A stretch of 64,000 bases of DNA from Omphiscola glabra (Eukaryota; Mollusca; Gastropoda; Lymnaeidae): NCBI GenBank assembly GCA_964017045.1, contig OZ024806.1:5972488-6036487 (forward strand), read 5' to 3'. Of the stretch, positions 1-9,536 are shown one piece after another. The notes below the pieces were generated by a model that was not told the DNA's origin, did not search any database, and saw only the letters and a list, made by a program, of their open reading frames with translations. The position numbers and the translations under genes are program-made. How positions within the stretch are numbered: position 1 is the stretch's first letter; each line of letters starts with the position of its first letter.

Positions 1-50
1 TTCGATACTTGTACGTTAATGTGAGTCACCAAAGTAACATTAGCCTAGGA

Positions 51-256
51 CAGTGGTCGGCAAATCGCGGCTTGCGGGCCGCATGCGGCTCTTTAGCGAT
101 CTGATTGCGGCTCGGCCAGTCGACCACAAATCGGTTATGACTCAGAAAAACATGGTTCTTGACAGGCTCTTGAAAAGAAATGCGGCTCTCAAAAAAATTG
201 GAATCATCCTGCTGATGATTTTTGGCTCTTTTGACTAACGAGTTTACCGACCACTG
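51..256 (+). mobile_element. hAT-type MITE, 206 bp, complete
   Basis: The ends are cagtggtcggcaaa and, inverted, cagtggtcggtaaa, forming terminal inverted repeats. The flanking 8-mers gcctagga and gtctaggg match at 6 of 8 positions, as expected for a decayed hAT 8-bp target duplication. The interior repeats the motif gcggctct and has no transposase, so it is non-autonomous. A second copy in opposite orientation lies at 44419-44556. A 61-codon open frame inside it is not a gene. Confidence 0.8.
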
Positions 257-1856
257 GTCTAGGGCCTAAGTCAAACTTGTTTACAACTATATTTTTCGAA
301 AGAGTTTGAAGACAAATTGTTACTGCTATGTATATGCTGAAGTACATTGTTAGCAGCCATGCTTTACGAAAACCTATTCCTTGTCTAAAATAAAGTAACA
401 TTGCATAGTGCGATGTGACATTTTCCGGTCTTAGAAATGGCAAACCTTATTCTGTCTTAACCAAATGTGTATTGGTATTTAAAAACCCGAGAACCCCCCA
501 AAGACTTGATAGGTCTCCTAAAACCACGTGACTTATTCTTAAGGCCGTGTGACTAAATCATTTTGGTTATCATCACAATCGAAAAGCTCCTGCCGATGTG
601 AACAGGAATAATGCTTGTGACCAGTCACACTAAGTGACTTACTGGCTTTAAAGGCCACTAACCTTCTGTCGGTCATTTTTGAGTTCAAGTCAGAGGTGCT
701 CAAACGGTGGTTCATTTCTCTTCTCAAACACCTAAGTACGAGAGCGGGCTCACACAGTTCACCGCGGGCTCACACAGTTCACCGATTTCTCTCGAACTGG
801 CGCTTGATATCTATTTATTTTATTTTTGATTCTTCACTTGTATTTGTTGTTTGTCTTCGCCTTATTTCCGACGAGTCAGTTCTTACTTTTTCCCCGGCTT
901 TTCTCCTGCATTGTGCCACTTATTTCTCGAGAACTGTTTGCGAAGAGAAACGCACACATTTATGTATCCATTTAATATATCTATTTTATATATCCATTTT
1001 ATATATCTATTTATGTATCAATTTTATATAGCCTAAAAAAATGTTTCATTTGAAAAAGAATTAAAAAAACGTGATAAATTAGAAATCTCCTTTTTATTGG
1101 GTTCCATCCACCCCTTCCTCTTCGTTGTTCTCATCTTCTTGTCCTATTTTATTGAACTGTGTATCCGCCGCTGTAAATGTTTTGGCTTTGTTCAAGTGAT
1201 GACGTTAATTATAGGCATTGGGTATTGACAGCTTTTTTTTTTAGAAATGGCCGTGAATGCGAGGTGTTCCAAGAGCTTAAAAAAGGACCGAGAAACAATG
1301 GAGTTCAAGATTGATATGTGGGTGAGGTGAGGATTTGAGAACCACTAGCATTCACGACAGGTTGAGAGGGGGGATAAGAAGTGTTGAGCTACTGCGTGGT
1401 GTTTAGGTTGAAATTTGGGGGATATCTTTTGAGAGCCACCCAAGTTTAGAATTGATGTGCAAGGCGAGCGTCTGAGAACCACTGGTGCCCAGGATTGATG
1501 AGTGGGCAAGAAATGTTCAGGACGAAGCAAACTTCGGAATTGGAAGGTACGCCGTTAATGGCTACTGTACACAGTGATAGGTCTAGAAGATTCTGTGTCC
1601 ATGTTGACCTCAGGTTTGGCGGGTACGATCGTCTGAAGATTGAAATTTCTCTACCATTCCCCCCACTTCCGTTTTCGCCACAGATTTTTTCTTTTAAAAG
1701 AGTAATTAATTTATCTAAGAAAATATCCACATCCACATTTGTAATAGCTATCAGCGATTAACTTGTATCATGGCGTTTGTGCTAAGTATTTATTTCAGAA
1801 TGGTTTGGGGGGGGGGGGGGGTAAACATCCAGCGAACCAATTTTTTATATTTTTCC
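257..1856. other. Unique A+T-rich DNA with small repeats
   Basis: No gene is recognised. A 20-bp direct duplication (gcgggctcacacagttcacc) lies at about 744-783. A TATATCTATTT-like low-complexity stretch spans about 960-1030. Three ends resembling hAT termini (gagaaccactagc, gagagccaccc, gagaaccactggt) occur near 1336, 1432 and 1473. A run of 15 G lies at 1807-1821. The open frames here are short and have no family features I know. Confidence 0.6.
1333..1486. mobile_element. Possible hAT-like terminal remnants
   Basis: Three same-orientation motifs of the form tgagaaccact(a/g)g are spaced about 40-95 bp apart. The reverse complement, cagtggttctca, is a common hAT terminus. No matching left ends or clean target duplications are visible, so these may be solo or decayed ends. 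Confidence 0.3.
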
Positions 1857-2599
1857 AAAATCAGAACTTACCATAGAATCTGGGATTTGTGACGCCTGGG
1901 GTGGTCCATGAGTTTGCCATAATCAGAATTTACCATAGAATCTGGGATTTGTGACGCCTGGGGTGGTCCATGAGTTTGCCATAATCAGAATTTACCATAG
2001 ACTCTGAGATTTGTGACGCCTGGGGTGGTCCATGAGTTTGCCATAATCAGAATTTACCATAGACTCTGAGATTTGTGACGCCTGGGGTGGTCCATGAGTT
2101 TGCCATAATCAGAACTTACCTTAGAATCTGGGATTTGTGACGCCTGGGGTGGTCCATGGGTTTGCCATAATCAGAATTTACCATAGAATCTGGGATTTGT
2201 GACGCCTGGGGTGGTCCATGAGTTTGCCATAATCAGAATTTACCATAGACTCTGAGATTTGTGACGCCTGGGGTGGTCCATGAGTTTGCCATAATCAGAA
2301 CTTACCATAGAATCTGGGATTTGTGACGCCTGGGGTGGTCCATGAGTTTGCCATAATCAAAACTTACATAGAATCTGGGATTTGTGACGCCTGGGGTGGT
2401 CCATGGGTTTGCCATAATCAGAATTTACCATAGAATATGGGATTTGTGACGCCTGGGGTGGTCCATGAGTTTGCCATAATCAGAATTTACCATAGAATCT
2501 GGGATTTGTGACGCCTGGGGTGGTCCATGAGTTTGCCATAATCAGAATTTACCATAGAATCTGGGATTTGTGACGCCTGGGGTGGTCCATGAGTTTGCC
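1857..2599. repeat. 62-bp minisatellite, 12 copies
   Basis: The unit begins ataatcagaatttaccatag and ends catgagtttgcc. The copies are very similar, with recurring variants at a few positions (aatctggg or actctgag; gagtttg or gggtttg). One copy near 2360 has a small deletion. The same variants recur in non-adjacent copies, which suggests block duplication or gene conversion. Confidence 0.97.
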
Positions 2600-3350
2600 T
2601 TACTCACGAAAAGCACAAGTAAAAAGAAACAAAAAACATCATATGCATCATATACGTCATATACATCATACAGATCTTAGACATCACACACATCATAGAC
2701 ATCACACACATCATAGACAATTCACAGTGTGCAGTATATTTGAGAGGGGGTGCATTGTTTTAGTGCGTTCTGACATTTTAATTTTCAAACTTGTTTCTTT
2801 TTTCACCCTTTGCAATAGACCCAAAATACCACCCCCAAAATACCCCACCCACCCAAAAAAAATAAAAAAATAAAAATAGCCCCCACCCCCCTAAATACCT
2901 TCCCCAAATTAGCACCCCCAAAATACCCGGCCGCCTCTCCCAAATAAAAAAATTAAATAAAAAAATTCACCCCAAGATAAGGCTACCAGCAGCCAACTTG
3001 CTCCTCGTGTGGGAGACAAAAGATGCCAAGTGGAAGAGTGGTTTCTTCGTCAGTAATGGTCACATAAGGAATGTCATCACAAAGTAAATCTTAACGTATT
3101 TGGTTTTGGTTGAATGAAACTGAGCTTGTAGCATGCTTTGTACGTACTTCTTAACACGTGCTTCTGCAGTTTTATAATGAAATAATATAATGATGTTGTG
3201 GAGATTGTTTATTCGTTTAAAGTTCAAACGTTTAAAAATATTCATTAGAAGACTATTTAAAATGTAAGTTTATTTCGAAGAAAATTTTTGTCAAATGAAA
3301 TAAATTTGAAAAATAAATACAAAAACTACGCCTGTGTTGATAACTCTTAC
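2600..3350. other. Low-complexity and unique DNA
   Basis: A CAT/ACA-rich microsatellite-like stretch (catcatatac, catagacatcacaca) spans 2638-2720. A C/A-rich stretch (ccaccccccaaaatacc) spans about 2820-2970. The rest is unique A+T-rich DNA with no recognised gene. Confidence 0.6.
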
Positions 3351-3504
3351 GAAATGGGCAGGTCAGTCTGAGGAAATGGGCAGGTCATTCTGAGGAAATG
3401 GGCAGGTCAGTCTGAGGAAATGGGCAGGTCAGTCTGAGGAAATGGGCAGGTCAGTCTGAGCAAATGGGCAGGTTAGTCTGTTCAAATGGGCAGGTCAGTC
3501 TGAG
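3351..3504. repeat. 22-bp minisatellite, 7 copies
   Basis: The unit is gaaatgggcaggtcagtctg plus ag. The last copies diverge (caaatgggcaggttag). The array ends cleanly at gactctttgg. Confidence 0.97.
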
Positions 3505-3593
3505 GACTCTTTGGCATGTAAACAACCAAACTAGACTTTCCATAATACTAATATTGGTCCAAGTTTGAACCGTCACAATTATTTTAATCCGAT

Positions 3594-3617
3594 GTATATA
3601 TATATATATATATATAT

Positions 3618-3660
<43 letters not shown>
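3594..3660. repeat. (AT)n microsatellite, probable LINE tail
   Basis: An almost pure TA run of about 65 bp. It directly abuts the 3' end of the minus-strand LINE coding fragment at 3662-4003. Many non-LTR elements end in a short tandem repeat, so this may be that element's tail, later expanded. Confidence 0.85.
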
Positions 3661-3661
<1 letters not shown>

Positions 3662-3664
<3 letters not shown>

Positions 3665-4003
3665 TCTGTGGCACTGCAGCCCATGTAGGGCTTTGCTCTG
3701 CCTCACCACTTCCTTCCACTCAGACCTAACTAATGCTTTTCTTTTCCATGCTTGGATTCCCAGTTGTAGATCATTTTCCACATCATCCATCCATCTAAGC
3801 CTAGGTCTGCCTTTGAGCCGTTTTCCTCTGGGGTTTTGGTGATGCACCCTCTTCACTCCTCTGTCATTTAGCATTCCTTCTAATTGTCCCACCCAGCGTA
3901 GCCTGTCCTTTTTTATTTCTGCTACTATCGTGGATTCTGATATAGGATGTTCAATTTCTGGTCGTTTCATATCTCCATCCACATTCATCCTATGTTGGTC
4001 CAT
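3662..4003 (-). mobile_element. Non-LTR retrotransposon C-terminal fragment
   Basis: The minus strand encodes the C-terminal tail typical of RTE/jockey-type endonuclease-reverse transcriptase polyproteins. It reads KKDRLRWVGQLEGM, then GKRLKGRPRLRWMDDVENDL, and finally a W-rich stretch ending KALHGLQCH. The pattern RLRW-G-H/Q, then GRPxxRWxDDVxxDL, then RxxW is widespread at the end of such proteins. No RT catalytic domain is present, so this is a 5'-truncated copy. The ATG at 4003 is internal to the ancestral protein, and the frame stays open upstream to about 4030. Clade assignment is uncertain. Confidence 0.75.
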
Positions 4004-4029
4004 ATATTTTCCGGAGAACTTTTCTCTCC

Positions 4030-5215
4030 CATGTGTTTAATAGGTTTTATATATATGTATATATTTATTTATATATATACATTCACACATTTAGTATTTT
4101 CATGTATTCTGAGAATATTTACCATTTGTAAAATTTATACACCAATTGTTTTATCTAGGAACATTAATTTGGTGAAATGAGGTTCTGATATAACTAAATG
4201 TGGACGTATCAGAGGAATGCAGGGGAACAAGTTTGTTTTGTCTATAAAAACAACACATAGTTTAATAATTTCCCCGATTATGGAAGCAAACAGCCCACAT
4301 TTCAAAACTTGATTTTAATTTTTTACTTGTGGAATCTATACACACACACAAAAGCCTTTTAATGTTGAAAAGCGCGTTCATATCTCTATATTGCCAATAT
4401 AATTTTATACAAGAACGGAAAGACGCCATTTAATCTGCAGATCAAAGTCATTTTTCTCAATGTTCATTTATTCCTATGGTATAATTTAGCTCTTCAAGGA
4501 AATCGACTCATTTTGGAAATCAACTCTCACGGGTGTTTCGAGCCTGTCAAAAACAACATCGCCAGTTACTATGGTAGCAGGCTTGAGAATGGTACCATCT
4601 GCCTGACCTCTCCCGACCTCCCAACCCCTTCGCTCCCTCCCCACCCCCACCCCTCTGTTCCCGCTTCTGACTCAGAAGCACCACCAAAGAGGCTGACCTT
4701 GAAGCAAATTTCCCATGTGTGTGTGTATAGGGTGGAAGAGAATGGGGTCCGTATTTGTGGTGCCTACGAGCACGGAGCCCTGAAGAAAACGTTCCCTTAA
4801 ATGCGTTCCAATGACCTTTGACCTTTGAATAGATTAACATGTCCAAAATGTACATATAAGCTATAGTTTGGGAAATTATTCAAATAAATCTATCACGTTG
4901 GGAAATAATATGGAGTTTAAAAATTTATTAAAAATAAAAATATTTTCAGTTGATATAAAGGAACGAAACATGAAGAAATTAATTAACAATATCTTCCAAA
5001 TAAATAGATAGTTAAGTCATGGAAACTTAATGCAATAGAGTTTACAAGAACATTTTAAGAGGGAACAATAAATATTTTAGTGAAAACAAAATCAAATCAA
5101 AGTGCCTACTGTATATGTTTAATAGCTGGTTATAGCTTACAAGCTGATACTTTGAAAGTTGGGATAGTTGTATAATCTTCAAGTATATTATATAATCATA
5201 AAAATTATCTTTATA
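4030..5215. other. Unique A+T-rich DNA, no recognised gene
   Basis: A TA-rich patch spans 4050-4080. A 95-codon frame at 4513-4800 has a low-complexity proline-rich middle and no family resemblance. A perfect nuclear-receptor DR1 half-site pair lies at 4812-4824. The rest is plain A+T-rich sequence. Confidence 0.5.
4812..4824 (-). promoter_or_regulatory. Perfect DR1 nuclear-receptor-type site
   Basis: The plus strand reads TGACCT-T-TGACCT, which on the minus strand is AGGTCA-A-AGGTCA, the textbook DR1 bound by RXR, HNF4 or PPAR-type receptors. One 13-mer can arise by chance in 64 kb of biased sequence, and no promoter is recognised nearby, so function is unproven. Confidence 0.35.
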
Positions 5216-5269
5216 TATATTTTGCTTGTGGTGTGACTGCTTACATTTCCGGATAGCGCGAAAAAATAT

Positions 5270-5590
5270 AATTGCCGAAAACTACGCAAAATTATTATTT
5301 TTTTAATAACACAATTGCTTTTGGTGCGTACTATTTTCATTTCTTTTTGTAAAATGAAATCGTCTTAAATTTAATATGGTGTAATAAATATTACATCAGA
5401 ATATAAATATAGTTCATGTTCGTGAAATAAAAAGTGTGACGTACCATGGGGCTGGAGTTTAACAAAAATGTGGATTCTTCAAAGTGCGTGACTTGAGTTC
5501 ACGTTTTGTCAAGTAACTTAAGTAGATGGTCAAGTTCACGCATTACTGTCGCCAATGTTTGGTGAGCTATAACTAGTAATAATTAAATAC
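5270..5590 (+). mobile_element. Dispersed repeat copy with terminal hairpin
   Basis: Two blocks match 6185-6400. One is cttttggtgcgtactatttt followed by a T-rich region. The other is a terminal block with agatggtcaagttcacgcat, gtcgcca-atgtt-tggtgagc and ctataacta. The terminal block can form an imperfect hairpin a few bases before CTAG. Related sequence also lies at 62315-62400. A hairpin just before CTAG would suit a Helitron 3' end, but this is inference. Confidence 0.45.
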
Positions 5591-6119
5591 ATAATCATAT
5601 TTTAATAGGGCTACAAAATAATTTTTGTTTTTAAATTGTTAATTTTCACTTTCTTTGGTAAATTAATGGATTTGATTGGTACAAAAAATGTTATCAGCAT
5701 GATGAAAAGAAGTCTTTTCAGGGTTAGCCAAGAGTTTCTGTAAGACATAATCCCTCGCAGACAAGAATGGGACACACCCAGCCCGGTCATGTCTTTGCGT
5801 CTGTCACTCACCTCAAATAAGGTCATCGTTTTCCCTTGACCCGCCCAGTGCGTGGTGCGGGGCCAACGTCTTGATGACGAGTTGTTATAAAAACCGTGGA
5901 GAAGGCGCCCTGGCAGGGTGGTGTGCCAGGAAGGCGGTAAAATCGTTTGTCTGTTTGTCCAACTTGGTACTCAAGATACTTTCTAACGTATTCGAGTTTC
6001 TCTTTACAGGGGTCATTTCTGTAAAGTTTGTTTCTTAAAACTTTGGCCTTCCCCAACAAAAATCAGTTAAATTATTGATTTCCTCAATCCAAATACTTCA
6101 CTTTATGTAGCAATGAAAC
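5591..6119. other. Unique DNA, no recognised gene
   Basis: Minus-strand frames at 5611-5826 and 5823-6059 (71 and 78 codons) show no known motif. I see nothing else definite here. Confidence 0.4.
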
Positions 6120-6184
6120 TAACGCTACCAGATGGCGCTGATTTCCCTCAATAAAATTCCCAATAAATGCGCTAAATGAGATTA

Positions 6185-6410
6185 CCAAAATACTTTTGGT
6201 GCTTAATATTTTCTTTTCTTTTTACAAAAATAGTTGGTGAAATAAATCTGTTTTGTAAAAGAGGGTGGGACTTAAGAATTTTAATATAGTAGATGGGAAA
6301 TTCACGCATAGCGGCCGCCATTGTTTGGCGGGCTATAACTATTAGATGGGAAGTTCACGCATAGCGGCCGCCATTGTTTGGCGGGCTATAACTATTTTAA
6401 TATAACGATA
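6185..6410 (+). mobile_element. Second copy of hairpin-ended dispersed repeat
   Basis: This copy shares cttttggtgc, gttggtgaaataaatctg and the terminal block with 5270-5590 and 62315-62400. The terminal block (agatgggaaattcacgcata to gcgggctataactat) occurs twice in tandem, about 6291-6343 and 6344-6397. Each has a G+C-rich stem, gccgcca-ttgtt-tggcgggc. Tandem duplication of only the terminal segment is unusual. Confidence 0.5.
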
Positions 6411-6474
6411 GCACCGGATATTTTACAACTAATGAAGGCGCGATGAACAATAAAGTTGGTAGCATATACATTTT

Positions 6475-6760
6475 ATGGTCGTAGTAGTGAGTAGAGAGAG
6501 TGTGTGACAATTGATACATTTGATGGCCGTAGTAGTGAGTAGAGAGAGTGTGTGACAATTGATACATTTGATGGCCGTAGTAGTGAGTAGAGAGAGTGTG
6601 TGACAATTGATACATTTGATGGTCGTAGTAGTGAGTAGAGAGAGTGTGGGACAATTGATACAATTGATGGCCGTAGTAGTGAGTAGAGAGAGGATGGATA
6701 ATTAATAAATTTGAAGGTCGAAGTAGTGGGTAGAGAGAGGATGGAACAATTGATAATTTT
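6475..6760. repeat. 48-bp minisatellite, 6 copies
   Basis: The unit contains gtagtagtgagtagagagag and ends acaattgatacattt. The four left copies are almost identical. The two right copies are progressively degenerate (gaggatggataattaataaa), so homogenisation is strongest on the left. Confidence 0.95.
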
Positions 6761-6888
6761 GATTTGATGTCTTTGAAAATCTGATGATATTACAGACATG
6801 GGGTTTTTTTATTTTATTTTAAAATAATGAATTATAATAAGTACAGATCCAGGGCGGATAGTTATTATGTTGATAGAAATTTCTCAAA

Positions 6889-7137
6889 AGGCAAACAGGT
6901 TACAGAATTGATAGTTGGTATAAGACAAACAGGTTACAGAATTGATAGTTGGTATAAGACAAACAGGTTACAGAATTGATAGTTGGTATAAGACAAACAG
7001 GTTACAGAATTGATAGTTGGTATAAGACAAACAGGTTACAGAATTGATAGTTGGTATAAGACAAACAGGTTACAGAATTGATAGTTGGTATAAGACAAAC
7101 AGGTTACAGAATTGATAGTTGGTATAAGACAAATAGG
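6889..7137. repeat. 34-bp minisatellite, 7.3 copies
   Basis: The unit is agacaaacaggttacagaat plus tgatagttggtata. Copies are virtually identical. The array passes into the next, unrelated array at 7139 with no spacer. Confidence 0.97.
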
Positions 7138-7138
7138 T

Positions 7139-7486
7139 TGAGGAGGTTTGTTTTGATGAGATGGTTGGGGAGGTTTGTTTTGATGAGATGGTTGGGGAGG
7201 TTTGTTTGATGAGATGGTTGGGGAGGTTTGTTTGATGAGATGGTTGGGGAGGTTTGTTTGATGAGATGGTTGAGGAGGTTGTTTTGATGAGATGGTTGGG
7301 GAGGTTGTTTTGATGAGATGGTTGGGGAGGTTTGTTTGATGAGATGGTTGAGGAGGTTGTTTTGATGAGATGGTTGGGGAGGTTTGTTTGATGAGATGGT
7401 TGAGGAGGTTGTTTTGATGAGATGGTTGGGGAGGTTTGTTTTGATGAGATGGTTGGGGAGGTTTGTTTTGATGAGATGGTTGGGAG
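7139..7486. repeat. 26/27-bp minisatellite, 13 copies
   Basis: The unit is gaggtttgtttgatgagatg plus gttggg, with a 3- or 4-T alternative giving 26 or 27 bp. Variants (gaggttgttttg, gttgagg) alternate in blocks. The array lies between the 34-bp array and a LINE tail at 7487. Confidence 0.96.
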
Positions 7487-7544
7487 GGAACTGGGGTACC
7501 GCGCTATATAAGACCACTGTAATAATAATAATATTAATAATAAT
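7487..7544 (+). mobile_element. LINE 3' tail fragment with (TAA)n
   Basis: The segment ctggggtaccgcgctatata precedes agaccactg and an imperfect (ATA)n tail. The same tail type occurs inverted at 18661-18740 and at the end of the L2-like LINE at 63410-63640, so it is a 5'-truncated copy of that family. It begins exactly where the 26/27-bp array ends. Confidence 0.7.
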
Positions 7545-7786
7545 TGAATCAAAGTGACAAACGATCCAAAAACCTGCCAACAGCTGCAGGTTAACAACTC
7601 ATGCTACGCCAGTGACAATAACTGTGTGCACTGGAAATCCATATGTATAATACGATTGGTTTAATTATGTATACTAGTTGACACAGAGGCGTACCTAAAA
7701 GTGTTTGGTCACCAATCAAGTACAAAAGCAAAGAAAAGTTTCAGAAAATTCTAACTGTCGAGGGCTGTCTCTCCGGCAGTACTGAT

Positions 7787-7990
7787 TTGATGTACGGAGT
7801 GGGACAACGGTTTGTATTCACAATGTATACCAGGCCACTGCTCCTCTTGCTTGGGAGGCATGCTGTTGAGAGCCAGTCATTCGCAGATGACACGCCGCTA
7901 TACAAGCATACCCATCCCTCTCTTGTCGATTCCGCTGTCCAGACTTTGCGGGAGTGCATTGATGATGTCAAGTCATGGATGACACTATAA
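7787..7990 (+). pseudogene. LINE reverse-transcriptase fragment (CR1/L2 type)
   Basis: The frame encodes YGVGQRFVFTMYTRPL followed by ESQSFADDTPLYKH and CIDDVKSWM. In CR1/L2-type reverse transcriptases the order is a GVPQGS-like loop, a LF-YT-PL segment, the catalytic (Y/F)ADD motif, and CI-DVK-WM. The first loop is damaged here (GVGQRF in place of GVPQGSVLGP), so it is a broken remnant. The fragment stops at taa within two codons of WM, exactly where the 24-bp array begins. The minus-strand frame over the same DNA is a shadow. Confidence 0.85.
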
Positions 7991-8213
7991 TGTCTATAAA
8001 CATGATTTATTGAATGCCTATAAACATGATTTATTTAATGTCTATAAACATGACTTATTGAATGTCTATAAAAATGACTTATTGAATGTCTATAAACATG
8101 ATTTATTGAATGCCTATAAACATGACTTATTGAATGTCTATAAACATGACTTATTGAATGTCTATAAACATGAATTATTGAATGTCTATAAACATGATTT
8201 ATTGAATGTCTAT
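7991..8213. repeat. 24-bp minisatellite, 9 copies
   Basis: The unit is tgtctataaacatgatttat plus tgaa, with tgcctata and catgactta variants. It starts at the broken end of the LINE RT fragment. The 24-bp length keeps frames open on both strands, so the peptides it could encode are an artefact. Confidence 0.96.
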
Positions 8214-8708
8214 TTCTTAAAATTTTGGAGCTCATTTATAAATTACTTTCAAAATTACAACTAAATTAAAGGGTATTGTTTTATTCAACATTTTGAAATA
8301 TATTTGTTTGTTTACCAATAGCTGGTAATACTACTATTACTACATAACGCTAAATAATCATTAAGCGTAATAATACGTAATAAACATATAGGCTTGCATG
8401 CTTATTTATGTTTATAACTTAGGCTTATAGGCCACAAATGATTTTTGTTAAGTAATTCAATAGTATCTTAGTATTAGACTAGTATTACTTAGAGGATTAA
8501 CCATTGTCATGATTGTCTAGCACCACTACTTGTACATCTATTATTATTTTAAGTGGCACTAGACTGGTCAAATTATAATACTAGGCCTAATCTGAATATA
8601 AAATAATAATTTAGCGTGGTAATGTCAATGCAAATGAATTAGCGTAGTGAACATTGATATTTTTAATAGACTTATTATTCTATAATTAGTATTAGTTATG
8701 TCAATTAT
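8214..8708. other. Unique A+T-rich DNA
   Basis: No gene, repeat array or TE terminus is recognised. Short motifs such as ggcctaa and attagtatta recur, which may be relics of older tandem repeats. Confidence 0.5.
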
Positions 8709-8799
8709 TAGGCCCTATTAGTGTTAGGCCATATTAGTGTTAGGCCCTATTAGTGTTAGGCCCTATTAGTGTTAGGCCATATTAGTGTTAGGCCCTATC
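8709..8799. repeat. 16-bp minisatellite, about 5.7 copies
   Basis: The unit is taggccctattagtgt, with a taggccatattagtgt variant in alternate positions. The TTAGGCC core resembles some telomere-like motifs but is not TTAGGG. I treat it as an ordinary minisatellite. Confidence 0.93.
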
Positions 8800-8950
8800 A
8801 GTTATTAGTATGATGCCCTTAATATTGTGATTATATTTTAACTTAGTGTTAGTATTAGATAATAATTCACATTTTGTCTTTATTATGTAAAAATTCATTA
8901 CGTTATAATTATATTAGTACACCTTTAATTAGACAGTAATAGACTTGTCA

Positions 8951-9258
8951 TATGCGGGTTACTTCTGACCAGTAGTCTACTTAGTATGCAGGTTACTTCT
9001 GACCAGTAGTCTACTTAGTATGCAGGTTACTTCTGACCAGTAGTCTACTTAGTATGCATGTTACTTCTGAGCAGTAGTCTACTTAGTATGCATGTTACTT
9101 CTGACCAGTAGTCTACTTAGTATGCAGGTTACTTCTGACCAGTAGTCTACTTAGTATGCGGGTTACTTCTGACCAGTAGACTACTTAGTATGCAGGTTAA
9201 TTCTGACCAGTAGACTACTTAGTATGTGGGTTACTTCTGACCAGTAGACTACTTAGTA
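8951..9258. repeat. 34-bp minisatellite, 9 copies
   Basis: The unit is gcaggttacttctgaccagt plus agtctacttagtat. The right copies carry agtagactac instead of agtagtctac, which makes a local palindrome around agtagtctact. Confidence 0.96.
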
Positions 9259-9317
9259 GAAAAGAACTATCACTAGTCTACTGTTAAATTGCTATTAATA
9301 AAAAGCCTTAAACGTAT

Positions 9318-9536
9318 AGTATGCCTACATTCTAACTAATCGTCAAGTGAATAGTATGCCTACATTCTAACTAATCGTCAAGTAAATAGTATGCCTACAT
9401 TCTAACTAATCGTCAAGTAAATAGCATGCCTACATTCTAACTAATCGTCAAGTAAATAGTATGCCTACATTCTAACTAAGCGTCAAGTGAACAGTATGCC
9501 TACATTCTAACTAATCGTCAAGTGAATAGTATGCCT
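9318..9536. repeat. 35-bp minisatellite, 6 copies
   Basis: The unit is agtatgcctacattctaact plus aatcgtcaagtaaat. It has few substitutions and lies only about 60 bp from the preceding 34-bp array. The two units are unrelated. Confidence 0.96.

Noticed and set aside
53..238. 61-codon frame at the window start
   Set aside because: Lies inside the non-coding hAT MITE.
4513..4800. 95-codon plus frame
   Set aside because: No family features, proline-rich low-complexity centre, and an equally long minus-strand frame over the same DNA.
8709..8799. Interstitial telomeric repeat
   Set aside because: The unit is 16 bp with TTAGGCC, not TTAGGG or another simple telomere hexamer.
9318..9536. CRISPR array
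   Set aside because: Regular direct repeats are present here and elsewhere, but there are no unique spacers; units are contiguous. The genome is eukaryotic.
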